From Streptomyces griseoruber (GTDB lineage Bacteria; Actinomycetota; Actinomycetes; Streptomycetales; Streptomycetaceae): 64,000 bases of DNA. The DNA is taken from contig NZ_KQ948780.1 of NCBI RefSeq assembly GCF_001514205.1, positions 180,462 through 244,461 on the forward strand, given 5' to 3'. The notes under the pieces are model-generated. The model had not been told where the DNA came from and did no database searches. It saw only the letters and a program-made list of their open reading frames with translations. This document shows, piece by piece, positions 42,579 through 50,698 of the stretch (positions are counted from its first letter, which is position 1; each line of letters begins with the position of its first letter). Position numbers and translations under genes: made by a program.

Positions 42579-44105
42579 GTGACTTCGCCTGCACCGACGG
42601 ACCGTGTTCCGCCCCAGCCCGGCGCGGCGCCGCGCCCGGCTCCGGGTCCGGCCGCCGACGAGGGCCTGGCGCGGCGGCTGCGCGCGCTCGCCTGCACCGC
42701 GCCCATCCACGACCTCGACGCGCGCAAGGCCAACCTCGCCGGTGAGTACTCGGTCTACGGCATGGCGGAGATCGCCCTCGCCGCCATCGACCTCGTCACC
42801 CTGAACATGGACTTCGACACCGGCGCCGACCACGACCAGATCGTGGCCCGCCTCATCCCCCGTATCGCCGCACAGGCCCCCGGGCGGCCCGTCGCCGAGC
42901 ACGAGCGCGTGGCCCGCTGGGTCCTGGAGAACCTGATCAACGTCGGCAGCGTCGACCGCGGCTTCCGCGCCGTGTACGGCACCTTCGCGGCGGACGGCAC
43001 CTATGTGCGCCGCGACTACGACTTCAAGCTGATCGAGGAGGTCCCCGGCTACGGCGGCACGGTCTACCTGCGGACCACGGACGAGGCGGTCAACGTCCTC
43101 GTCGGAGCCCTCGACACCGACGTGACCAGCGCCCAGATCGCCGCCGAGGTCAAGCTCGAGGTCCTCATCCGCCGCGGCCGCCTCGCCGACGCCCAGCTCG
43201 CCGCCGAGCAGGCCCGCTACCGCACCGTGCAGTACTCCGAGACCCTCCGCAGGGCCCTGGAGGCCACCCGGCGCAACGTCCGCGCGGTGGACTGGCTCAA
43301 CGCCGTCCCCGACATGATCGCCGAGGCCCTCGACCACGTGGCCGACCGCTACCGCCACGAGAACGCGATCCTCACCAACATCCGCCGGGCCCGCGACGAG
43401 ATCGAGGACGCCGAGAACAAGCGGCGCGCCGCCGAACTCGTCGACATCGTCAAGGACTGCATCCGCCGCCACACCCAGCTCCAGTCCCGCCTCCTGGAGG
43501 CCGGCCCGCTCTTCCGCGCCGAACAGGACCGGCAGGCCTTCGCCACACCCATGACGTCGTCGGGGATCGACCTCTACGGCCATCTCGTCACCCCCGTGCT
43601 CCCGCTGCCGCTGGAACAGGCGGCCCGGGTCACCGGCGCGTTCTTCGCGCGCGGGACGGGACTGCGGACCCCGGCGACCGTGCGGATGGGCGACCTCGTC
43701 GACCTGCTGCTGACGCCACCGGTGGAGCGCGAGCACCTGGGCGCGGAGATGCCGGAGCCCGACCTCATCGCGACCCCGGACGACAGCCGCTTCAGCGAGG
43801 AACAACTGGCGTCCGCGAAGGAACTGCTCGACCTCCCGGCGGACGCGCCCCGCAGACTCTCCGGGCTGCTGGCCGAGGCCCGGCGGACCGATCCCGACCT
43901 GCCCTACCTGGTGGCGCTGCTGGCCGTGCACGCGGCGAGCCCCGCGGTCGGCACCGCCTACCGGCAGGGCGAGGAGAAGCTCCTGTTCGCCGTGGACGAC
44001 GGCACGGAGCTGGACGACCCCGAGTTCGGCGGCGCCGACCTCATCGTCGGCACCGCCCTGCTGGACGCCGCGGGGATGGCGGCCGACCGCACGGAGGCGG
44101 CATGA
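42579..44105 (+). CDS. Kleisin-like subunit of an SMC complex (MukF/MksF/JetA-like)
   Basis: A 508-aa soluble protein. The N-terminal ~215 residues look globular (helix-rich, with RWVLENLINVGSVDRGFRAVYG and the beta hairpin YVRRDYDFKLIEE); residues about 220-310 are a long charged coiled-coil-like stretch; a C-terminal domain follows (about 320-508). This order and its position as the first of three genes ending in an SMC ATPase match MukF/MksF/JetA kleisins. I did not recognise a specific Pfam motif, so the assignment is by architecture and context. GTG start. Genes 2 and 3 of the set follow at 52 and 72 bp. Confidence 0.72.
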   Translation: MTSPAPTDRVPPQPGAAPRPAPGPAADEGLARRLRALACTAPIHDLDARKANLAGEYSVYGMAEIALAAIDLVTLNMDFDTGADHDQIVARLIPRIAAQAPGRPVAEHERVARWVLENLINVGSVDRGFRAVYGTFAADGTYVRRDYDFKLIEEVPGYGGTVYLRTTDEAVNVLVGALDTDVTSAQIAAEVKLEVLIRRGRLADAQLAAEQARYRTVQYSETLRRALEATRRNVRAVDWLNAVPDMIAEALDHVADRYRHENAILTNIRRARDEIEDAENKRRAAELVDIVKDCIRRHTQLQSRLLEAGPLFRAEQDRQAFATPMTSSGIDLYGHLVTPVLPLPLEQAARVTGAFFARGTGLRTPATVRMGDLVDLLLTPPVEREHLGAEMPEPDLIATPDDSRFSEEQLASAKELLDLPADAPRRLSGLLAEARRTDPDLPYLVALLAVHAASPAVGTAYRQGEEKLLFAVDDGTELDDPEFGGADLIVGTALLDAAGMAADRTEAA

Positions 44106-44157
44106 GCCGGACCGGACGTCCCCTGAATCACCACGAGAACACCGAGGAGCCGAACCC

Positions 44158-45036
44158 GTGAGCGAGCACGTCGAGTGGAGTGAGCCGGACACCGGACCCG
44201 CGCCGGTGTCCGCGCCCCTCACCCCCGCCGACGCCGCCGACGCGGCGCGGCTCGTCGCCTTCGGTCTGCAACCCAAACTGCAGCCCGCGCGCGACCAGGA
44301 GTACGCCGACCTGCTGCGCCGCCACCGCGAGGACCCGGCGTTCGCCCGGCTCGCCGACGCCGTCGCCGCCGGACTCGGACTGATCGTGCTGGAGGTGTCC
44401 CCGCGCGCGGGCATGGCCGTGACCGCCGCCGAGGACTCGGTGTTCGCCGTCCGGATGGGGGACTACGCGCGTCGCACGTCCGCCGACGGCGGCGACCGCT
44501 TCCTGCACGGACTCGCCCATCTCGCGGTCGCCGCGATGGCGTTCCCCCGCCCCGAGGACCTCGCCGACGACGGATACATCGGGCGGGTCAGCGTCAACGG
44601 CGTCGACGCCTTCGTCCGCCAGGCCTGCCGCCGGCTGGAGGAGCGCGCCGAGGAACAGGGCGAGAACACCGACCCGGCCACCGACGCCCCCGGCCTGGAG
44701 GCCGCCTGGCGGATCTGGGCCAGACGCAGTGCCGCCGGAGCCACCAAGGACGCCCGCAGACTCGCCGGCTCGACCACCGGGATCGTCGGCAAGGCCGTCG
44801 CCTTCCTCACCGACTCCGGCTTCCTCCAGCGCACCGGCGACGACAACGGCGGGACGTACCGCACCACGGCCCGCTACCAGCTCCAGGTCCGCGACATGGC
44901 GGGCAGCGCGGCCCTGGCCGAGCTGCTGGAACTGGGCGTCGTCCCGGTCACCGACGGCACGGCGACGCTGCTGCCCCCCGACGAGACGGACGATCTGGAG
45001 CTGGTCGCCGACGCCGGACTGCCGTTCCACTCCTGA
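44158..45036 (+). CDS. Winged-helix-like subunit of an SMC complex (MukE/MksE/JetB-like)
   Basis: A 292-aa protein with a compact helical N-terminus and a C-terminal half that reads as winged-helix: AGSTTGIVGKAVAFLTDSGFLQRTGDDNGGTYRTTARYQLQVRDM (in parts, about 200-245), typical of MukE-like proteins that clamp the kleisin. It lies between the kleisin-like and SMC genes. The start is GTG. The stop is overlapped by a 15-bp tandem duplication. Identification is by position and fold pattern. Confidence 0.72.
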   Translation: MSEHVEWSEPDTGPAPVSAPLTPADAADAARLVAFGLQPKLQPARDQEYADLLRRHREDPAFARLADAVAAGLGLIVLEVSPRAGMAVTAAEDSVFAVRMGDYARRTSADGGDRFLHGLAHLAVAAMAFPRPEDLADDGYIGRVSVNGVDAFVRQACRRLEERAEEQGENTDPATDAPGLEAAWRIWARRSAAGATKDARRLAGSTTGIVGKAVAFLTDSGFLQRTGDDNGGTYRTTARYQLQVRDMAGSAALAELLELGVVPVTDGTATLLPPDETDDLELVADAGLPFHS

Positions 45037-45061
45037 CGGCCGCCCGCCTGACGGCCGCCCG
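45032..45061 (+). repeat. 15-bp tandem duplication at the MksE-like stop
   Basis: CCTGACGGCCGCCCG occurs twice in tandem (45032-45046 and 45047-45061). The first copy contains the stop codon of the preceding gene. This is probably a replication-slippage event in the spacer. Confidence 0.9.
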
Positions 45062-45108
45062 CAGCCCCCCGAACCCCCTGAACTGCCGAAGACTTACGAG
45101 AGTCCGCC

Positions 45109-48100
45109 ATGTACGAGCTGTCCCGGGTCCGCCTCTACTCCATCGGGCCCGCCGGTGCGCGCTACGCCGACACCGTGCTTGACCTGCGGGGCGTCGGTGA
45201 TGTCGTGCCCGACCCCGCCCCCACGCAGGCGGAGTTCTTCGAGGAGGAGCCCGTCGGCCCGCCGCGCCGGCCGGCGCCCGCCGGTGTGCTCTTCCTGGAG
45301 AACGGCGGCGGCAAGTCCGTCCTGCTCAAACTGATCTTCTCGGTGATGCTGCCGGGCCACCGCAACACCCTCGGCGGCGCCAGCTCCGGCGTGCTGCGCA
45401 AGTTCCTGCTCGCCGACGACTGCGGGCACGTGGCCCTGGAGTGGCAGCACGTCCTGACCGGCGAGTGCGTCGTCGTCGGCAAGGCGAGCGAGTGGCGGGG
45501 ACGGCAGGTCTCCAACGACCCGCGGAAGTTCGCCGAGGCCTGGTACTCCTTCCGGCCCGGCCCCGGGCTCAGCCTGGACAGTCTTCCCGTCGCCGAGTCC
45601 ACCGCCGTACGCCCGCCCGTCGAGGGCGCCTCCGGGGCCCAGGGGCGACGGCGCACCATGAAGGGGTTCCGGGACGCCCTCACCGAGTCGGGCAAGGCGT
45701 ACCCGCACCTGGAGGTGCACTGGGAGGAGATCCACGACCGGTGGGTCGAACACCTCACCGAACTCGGCCTCGACCCCGAACTCTTCCGCTACCAGCGGGA
45801 GATGAACGCCGACGAGGGCGAGGCCGCCGGACTCTTCGCCGTCAAGAAGGACGCCGACTTCACCGATCTGCTGCTGCGGGCCGTCACGGACACCCGCGAC
45901 ACCGACGGACTCGCCGACCTCGTCAGCGGCTTCGGCAACAAGCTCGGCCGACGCGCCGAACTGATCGCCGAACGGGACTTCACCGCCGGCTCGGTGGATT
46001 TGCTCGGCCGGATCGTGGAGTCCGCAGAAGGCCGCTCACGCGCGCGGGACATCCACACCGGCGCCGAGCGCCGTACCCGCACCCTGGCGCGCCGGCTGTC
46101 CGCCCGGGGCGTGCAGGAGCGGATGCGGGCCGCCGACCTCGCCCAGCGGGTCACGGCCGCCGCCTACGCCGTCACGCACTCCGAGGGGGGACGTGGGCGC
46201 AGCGCGCTGATCGCCGCCGAACTCGCCTTCCGCCACGCCTCGCTGGCACTCGCCGCCGCCGAGAAGTCCGCCGCCGCCCAGAAACGCGAACTCGCCGACG
46301 CGCGTACCCTGCACTCCGCCTGGCAGGCCGCCGAGGCCGTCCTGCGCCACCGTGCCGCCGCGGACCGCGTCGCGCGCGTGTCCGCCGCGATCCAGGAGGC
46401 CGAGCGCGACGCCGCCCCGGCCCTCGCCGCCCGCGCCAAGGCCGCCGTCGACCTCGTACGCGCCCTGCACGCGGCCGCCGAGAGCGCCGAGACCCTCGCC
46501 AACGAGGGGGAGGAACGCTCGGCCGCCCTCCAGGAGGTCGGCGAGACCGCCCACCGGGACGCCACCTCCGCCGCGACCGAGGCACAGCGCGCCCGCAGCG
46601 AGATCGGGCATCTGCGCCAGCGACTCGCCGAGGTCGAACAGGAGACCGCCGAGGCCGTCCGCGCCGGCTGGCTGGACGACAGCGCGCCCGACGCCGACCC
46701 CGCCCGCGCGGCCCTCGCCGCCAGCGACGCCGAGAAGACCGCCGTGGCCGCCTGGGATACCGTCCGGGAGGCCTCCCGGCGGGCCGGCGAGCACGCGCGC
46801 GAGGCCGCCTCCGCCGAGTCCCGCGCGGAGCTGACCGCGGCCCGCGCGGCGGACGCCGCCGCGGCGGCGCACCGCTCGTACGAGGCCGAGCGCCGGCTCG
46901 CCGAGACCCTGGCAGCCGAGGGACGGCTCGCCGAGCTGCTCGGCCTGACCGGCGGCACCGCACGCGGACCCGTTCCGCAGCCCCGGCAGGACACGGACGA
47001 GGACACGGCCGCGGACGACGGCGCCCCCCTCACCCCCGAGGACCTCGACCGCTGCGCCGACGACCTGCGCGGGCTGCTCGACGACGCCGTCTCCTCCGCC
47101 GAACGGCAGCTCTTCGACCTGCGCACCGCCGCGGCCGACGACTCCCGCATCCTCGGCGCGCTCGGCGACGGCGGGCTGCTGCCGCCCGGCCCCGATGTGC
47201 TGGCCACCGTCGAGTTCCTCGGCGAGCACGGCATCCCGGCACTGCCCGGCTGGCGCTACCTCGCTCAGGCCGTCGACCCCGCCGACCACGCGCGCGTGCT
47301 CGCCGCCCGCCCCGAACTGGTCGACGGCGTGATCATCACCGACCCCGCCTCGCACGCCCGCGCGCGGGACGCCCTCAGCGACGCCGCGCTGCTGCCGCGC
47401 TCCGCCGTCGCCGTCGGCACGGCCGCCGCCCTGCTCGCACCGACCCCGGCAGCCGACGCGCACAGCGGTGACGTCTTCCTCGTCCCGCCGAACCCGGCCA
47501 TGCACGACGAGCACGCCGCCGACGAGGAACGCCAGGCGCTGCGCGCCCGGGCCACCGAGCGGGACGAGGACATCCGCCGGCTCGCCGCACGGCTCGGCAA
47601 GGACCGGGAACTGTCGGCCCGCCTGGCCTCCTGGCGCACCGGCTGTCCCGCGGGACGGCTCACCGAACTCGACCGGGCCGCCGCCGACGCGCGCGTCTTC
47701 GCCGAGGAGTCCGAGGCCGAACTCGGCGAGGCCCGCGCCGTGCGCGCCGAGGCGGAGGAGGCGGCCGCCGAGGCCGCCCAGGTCCGTGACGAGAAGCAGG
47801 AAGCCGCCCAGAAGGCCCGGCGCGCCGCCGACGCCCTCGCGGGGCTCGCCTTCCGGCTGCGTGAGCGCGCCGGCTGGCAGGTCAAGCTGCGTGAACTCGC
47901 CGACGAGGCCACCGAGTCGGAGGCCCGTGCCCAGGCCTGCCTGGAACGCGCCCGCGCCGCCGACGAGGACCGCCGTGCCGCCCAGCGCGCCGCGGACGAC
48001 GCCCGCCGCACCGCGCGTGCGCTGCGCGCCGAGCGGGCCGAGATCGCCGGCGCCCCCGACGACGTACCGGAGGACGACGCCGACGGGCCCAAGTCCTCCC

Positions 48101-49749
48101 TGCCGGCCCTGCGCGAGGCCTACCGGGCCGCCTCCCAGGTCTACGAGAAGGTCGGCGTCGGCGCCGACCTGCGGGCCGAGCAGGCGCGCGCGGAGAGCGA
48201 CGAGAGCGCCGCCCGCGCCGAACTGGACCGGCTGAGCAACAAGGTGCGTACCCGTGCCGAGCAGCTGCTCCAGTCGCCCGACGGTTCCGACGGACCGTCC
48301 CGGCAGGCCGCCGCCGCCCGGGCCGAGGAGCTCGTCCAGCTCCTGGAGACCCGTGTGTCCACCGCGAGCGAGCAGCTCGGGCGGCTGCGCGGTGAGGCCG
48401 AACGGCACGCCCCCGAGGACGGCGAGGCCCACACCGAGCTGTCCGAGGAACTCCGGCCGCGCGACGCCGAACACGCCCAGGCACTGCTGCGCACCGCGAC
48501 GGCCGAACTCGCCTCCCGCACCGAGGCGTTGGCGCAGGCCCGGGAGGCGCACGCCGAACTGCTCGACGCGCACCGGGCCGCCGAGGACGCGGCCGGCGGC
48601 TTCGACGAGATCGCCGCGATGCTCCGCGACCTGATGCGTGAGCAGACCCGTGAGCACTCCGAGGAGGAGCAGGAGACCCCGGAGCCCTATCCCGGGACGC
48701 TGGAGGAGGCCCGCCAGTCGGCCGCCGAGACCCGCCGCTCGCTGCGCGGCTGCGCCGCCGACCTCTCCGCCGCAGAGTCCGCCGTGCGCGAGGCCGGCGA
48801 CGTGCTCGTCCGGCACGCCAACTCCACACGCTACGAGCAGGTCCGTACGCCCGCCCGGCAGCAGATCCGCGAACTGCCCGCCTCCGCGCTGCCCGAGCAC
48901 GCCCAGAGGTGGGCGGACGCCTTCGCCCCCCGACTGCGGGTGCTCACCGACGAGTTGGAGCAGCTGGAACGCAACCGGGACTCGATCGTGGACCGGCTGC
49001 GCGGACTCGTCGAGTCGGCGCTCGCCACCCTCCGCTCCGCCCAGCGGCTTTCGCGCCTGCCCGAGGGGCTGGGGGAGTGGTCCGGCCAGGAGTTCCTGCG
49101 CATCCGCTTCGAGGAGCCCGACCAGGCCTCCCTCATCGAGCGGCTCGGCGAGGTCATCGACGAGGCGACCCGCGCGGCCGTCAAGAAGAACTCCGACCTG
49201 CGGCGTGACGGCATGTCACTGCTGCTGCGGGGCGTGGGCGCCGCTCTCCAGCCCAAGGGCGTCGCGGTCGAGATCCTCAAGCCGGACGCCGTGCTGCGCG
49301 CCGAGCGGGTCCCCGTCGGGCAGATGGGCGACGTGTTCTCCGGCGGCCAGCTGCTGACCGCCGCCATCGCCCTGTACTGCACGATGGCGGCCCTGCGCTC
49401 CAACGACCGGGGCCGGGACAAGCACCGGCACGCCGGCACGCTGTTCCTCGACAACCCCATCGGCCGGGCGAACGCGACCTACCTGCTGGAACTCCAGCGG
49501 GCGGTGTCGGACGCGCTCGGAGTCCAGCTGCTGTACACCACAGGCCTGTTCGACACGACGGCGCTGGCCGAGTTCCCGCTCGTCATCCGGCTGCGCAACG
49601 ACGCCGACCTCAGAGCCGGCCTGAAGTACATCAGTGTCGAGGAGCACCTTCGCCCGGGCCTGCCCCAGCCGCCCCAGGCGGGTGAGGCGGTGCACAGCGA
49701 GATCACGGCGACCCGGATGTACAGGCGCGCGGCCACCAGCGCGCCGTAG
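45109..49749 (+). CDS. SMC-like ATPase (MukB/MksB/JetC-like), 1546 aa
   Basis: A very large coiled-coil ATPase. The N-terminal head has a Walker A ENGGGKSVLLK (Lys69). Two long Ala/Glu/Arg-rich coiled coils (about 300-620 and 800-1290) flank a globular hinge-like domain (about 625-795) with LGDGGLLPPG at 685-694. The C-terminal head has the ABC signature FSGGQ at 1410-1414 and Walker B LFLDNP at 1445-1450. In most SMC proteins the Walker B is followed by glutamate; here it is asparagine (Asn1449). Along with the two upstream genes it forms a MukBEF-like set; the usual nuclease partner JetD is absent. No signal peptide. Confidence 0.88.
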   Translation: MYELSRVRLYSIGPAGARYADTVLDLRGVGDVVPDPAPTQAEFFEEEPVGPPRRPAPAGVLFLENGGGKSVLLKLIFSVMLPGHRNTLGGASSGVLRKFLLADDCGHVALEWQHVLTGECVVVGKASEWRGRQVSNDPRKFAEAWYSFRPGPGLSLDSLPVAESTAVRPPVEGASGAQGRRRTMKGFRDALTESGKAYPHLEVHWEEIHDRWVEHLTELGLDPELFRYQREMNADEGEAAGLFAVKKDADFTDLLLRAVTDTRDTDGLADLVSGFGNKLGRRAELIAERDFTAGSVDLLGRIVESAEGRSRARDIHTGAERRTRTLARRLSARGVQERMRAADLAQRVTAAAYAVTHSEGGRGRSALIAAELAFRHASLALAAAEKSAAAQKRELADARTLHSAWQAAEAVLRHRAAADRVARVSAAIQEAERDAAPALAARAKAAVDLVRALHAAAESAETLANEGEERSAALQEVGETAHRDATSAATEAQRARSEIGHLRQRLAEVEQETAEAVRAGWLDDSAPDADPARAALAASDAEKTAVAAWDTVREASRRAGEHAREAASAESRAELTAARAADAAAAAHRSYEAERRLAETLAAEGRLAELLGLTGGTARGPVPQPRQDTDEDTAADDGAPLTPEDLDRCADDLRGLLDDAVSSAERQLFDLRTAAADDSRILGALGDGGLLPPGPDVLATVEFLGEHGIPALPGWRYLAQAVDPADHARVLAARPELVDGVIITDPASHARARDALSDAALLPRSAVAVGTAAALLAPTPAADAHSGDVFLVPPNPAMHDEHAADEERQALRARATERDEDIRRLAARLGKDRELSARLASWRTGCPAGRLTELDRAAADARVFAEESEAELGEARAVRAEAEEAAAEAAQVRDEKQEAAQKARRAADALAGLAFRLRERAGWQVKLRELADEATESEARAQACLERARAADEDRRAAQRAADDARRTARALRAERAEIAGAPDDVPEDDADGPKSSLPALREAYRAASQVYEKVGVGADLRAEQARAESDESAARAELDRLSNKVRTRAEQLLQSPDGSDGPSRQAAAARAEELVQLLETRVSTASEQLGRLRGEAERHAPEDGEAHTELSEELRPRDAEHAQALLRTATAELASRTEALAQAREAHAELLDAHRAAEDAAGGFDEIAAMLRDLMREQTREHSEEEQETPEPYPGTLEEARQSAAETRRSLRGCAADLSAAESAVREAGDVLVRHANSTRYEQVRTPARQQIRELPASALPEHAQRWADAFAPRLRVLTDELEQLERNRDSIVDRLRGLVESALATLRSAQRLSRLPEGLGEWSGQEFLRIRFEEPDQASLIERLGEVIDEATRAAVKKNSDLRRDGMSLLLRGVGAALQPKGVAVEILKPDAVLRAERVPVGQMGDVFSGGQLLTAAIALYCTMAALRSNDRGRDKHRHAGTLFLDNPIGRANATYLLELQRAVSDALGVQLLYTTGLFDTTALAEFPLVIRLRNDADLRAGLKYISVEEHLRPGLPQPPQAGEAVHSEITATRMYRRAATSAP

Positions 49750-49756
49750 GACGCGC

Positions 49757-49780
49757 AGGGCCTCGGCTCGCCGAGGCCCT
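49757..49780. terminator. Bidirectional terminator after the SMC gene
   Basis: AGGGCCTCGG (49757-49766) and CCGAGGCCCT (49771-49780) form a perfect 10-bp stem with a 4-nt loop, 8 bp after the SMC stop codon and between convergent genes. Confidence 0.8.
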
Positions 49781-49820
49781 CGGGACCGACCGCGCAGTGC
49801 TGTCCGCGGCCGACGCGCCC

Positions 49821-50279
49821 TCAGGGGTGCGACAGCTGCCCGGTGCCGCCCTGACGGCGTATCCGCTCCTGCGCCCGCTCCGCGGCCCGGGCCTGACGCC
49901 GCACCCGGCGGCGCTCACGGCGCAGCGAACGGGCCGTGCTGTTGGGCGCCGACACCACGCCGTTGCGCTGGTTCCACACCTGGCGGGTCACCCAGACGTC
50001 CAGCACCGACCAGGTGGCCACCACGGTGCTGACCACACTGCTGATCACCATCGGGAAGGCCAGCCAGGACTCGGCGAGGGTGCACAGGAACGCCACCATC
50101 GCCTGAAGCAGCGTCAGGGAGATGATCAGGACCGCTCGCACGGCCGCCGTCCGCACCGGGTCCGGCAGTCGACGCCGCCGCGCGGGCTCCTCGACCCACA
50201 ACGGCCGGTAGGGCAACCGCTCCTGTGTCGTGGTCGTCGCACCCTCTTCGGACGCTCTGCTCCGCTCCGCCGTGCCCAT
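49821..50279 (-). CDS. Hypothetical membrane protein (two helices)
   Basis: A 152-aa protein with two hydrophobic segments (about 43-63 and 70-90), a basic N-terminus, and an arginine-rich amphipathic C-terminal tail (about 112-145; RRERRRVRRQARAAERAQERI, in parts). No family is recognised. It converges on the SMC gene and is divergent from cvnA across 419 bp. ATG 50279. Confidence 0.75.
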   Translation of the reverse strand: MGTAERSRASEEGATTTTQERLPYRPLWVEEPARRRRLPDPVRTAAVRAVLIISLTLLQAMVAFLCTLAESWLAFPMVISSVVSTVVATWSVLDVWVTRQVWNQRNGVVSAPNSTARSLRRERRRVRRQARAAERAQERIRRQGGTGQLSHP

Positions 50280-50698
50280 CACCGTGTCACTCCCCACCGC
50301 CGGCAGACCGCCACCTCCGGGTCGAAGACCCGACTCCCCAGTGGCTGCCCGGCTTGCTCTGTTTTACGCCGCCGGGGGACGGCCTGCGGCTCCTGTGGCC
50401 GATTTCGCCCCCGATTCCCAATGATGAAGACGCGCGAGAAGCCGTGAAGATTCCCAAGTTCCGAAAAATTCTGGCCAAGTCGCCGACGCGGCCGATCAGA
50501 TCCGGTCTTCTTGTAGAGGCGGGTTTCGGGGTCGCAATCCGCCGTATTGCCCGGACAATTCCCCATGTCCGGGCTCCCGTGCGGAAGTTCGGCTTCCGGA
50601 CCGCTCTTCGAGTTAACTGTGCGTCGGTAGTAGGCTCGCGCCGTTTGTTGACGCACATGCGTACCCCCTGACGGAGGGGGTTCGAGCTGGGGGAGGCC
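50280..50698 (+). other. Intergenic region upstream of cvnA, with palindrome and hairpin
   Basis: The 419-bp stretch has no gene. Near the cvnA end are ACGCA-CA-TGCGT (50651-50662), preceded by TTG to give TTGACG, and a small hairpin CCCCCT (50664-50669)/AGGGGG (50675-50680) just before the GGGGGAGG ribosome-binding site. Both elements lie in the cvnA leader. They may be a promoter/operator and a translational control element. The region is richer in A/T around 50430-50500 than its surroundings. Confidence 0.5.

Noticed and set aside
46036..48900. 954-aa open frame on the minus strand inside the SMC gene
   Set aside because: It is the antisense shadow of the SMC coding sequence in high-GC DNA. 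It is glycine/leucine-rich without motifs, while the plus strand shows intact ATPase signatures.
42579..49749. Classical Wadjet defence system
   Set aside because: No JetD toprim nuclease gene is found on either side, so it cannot be called a complete Wadjet locus.
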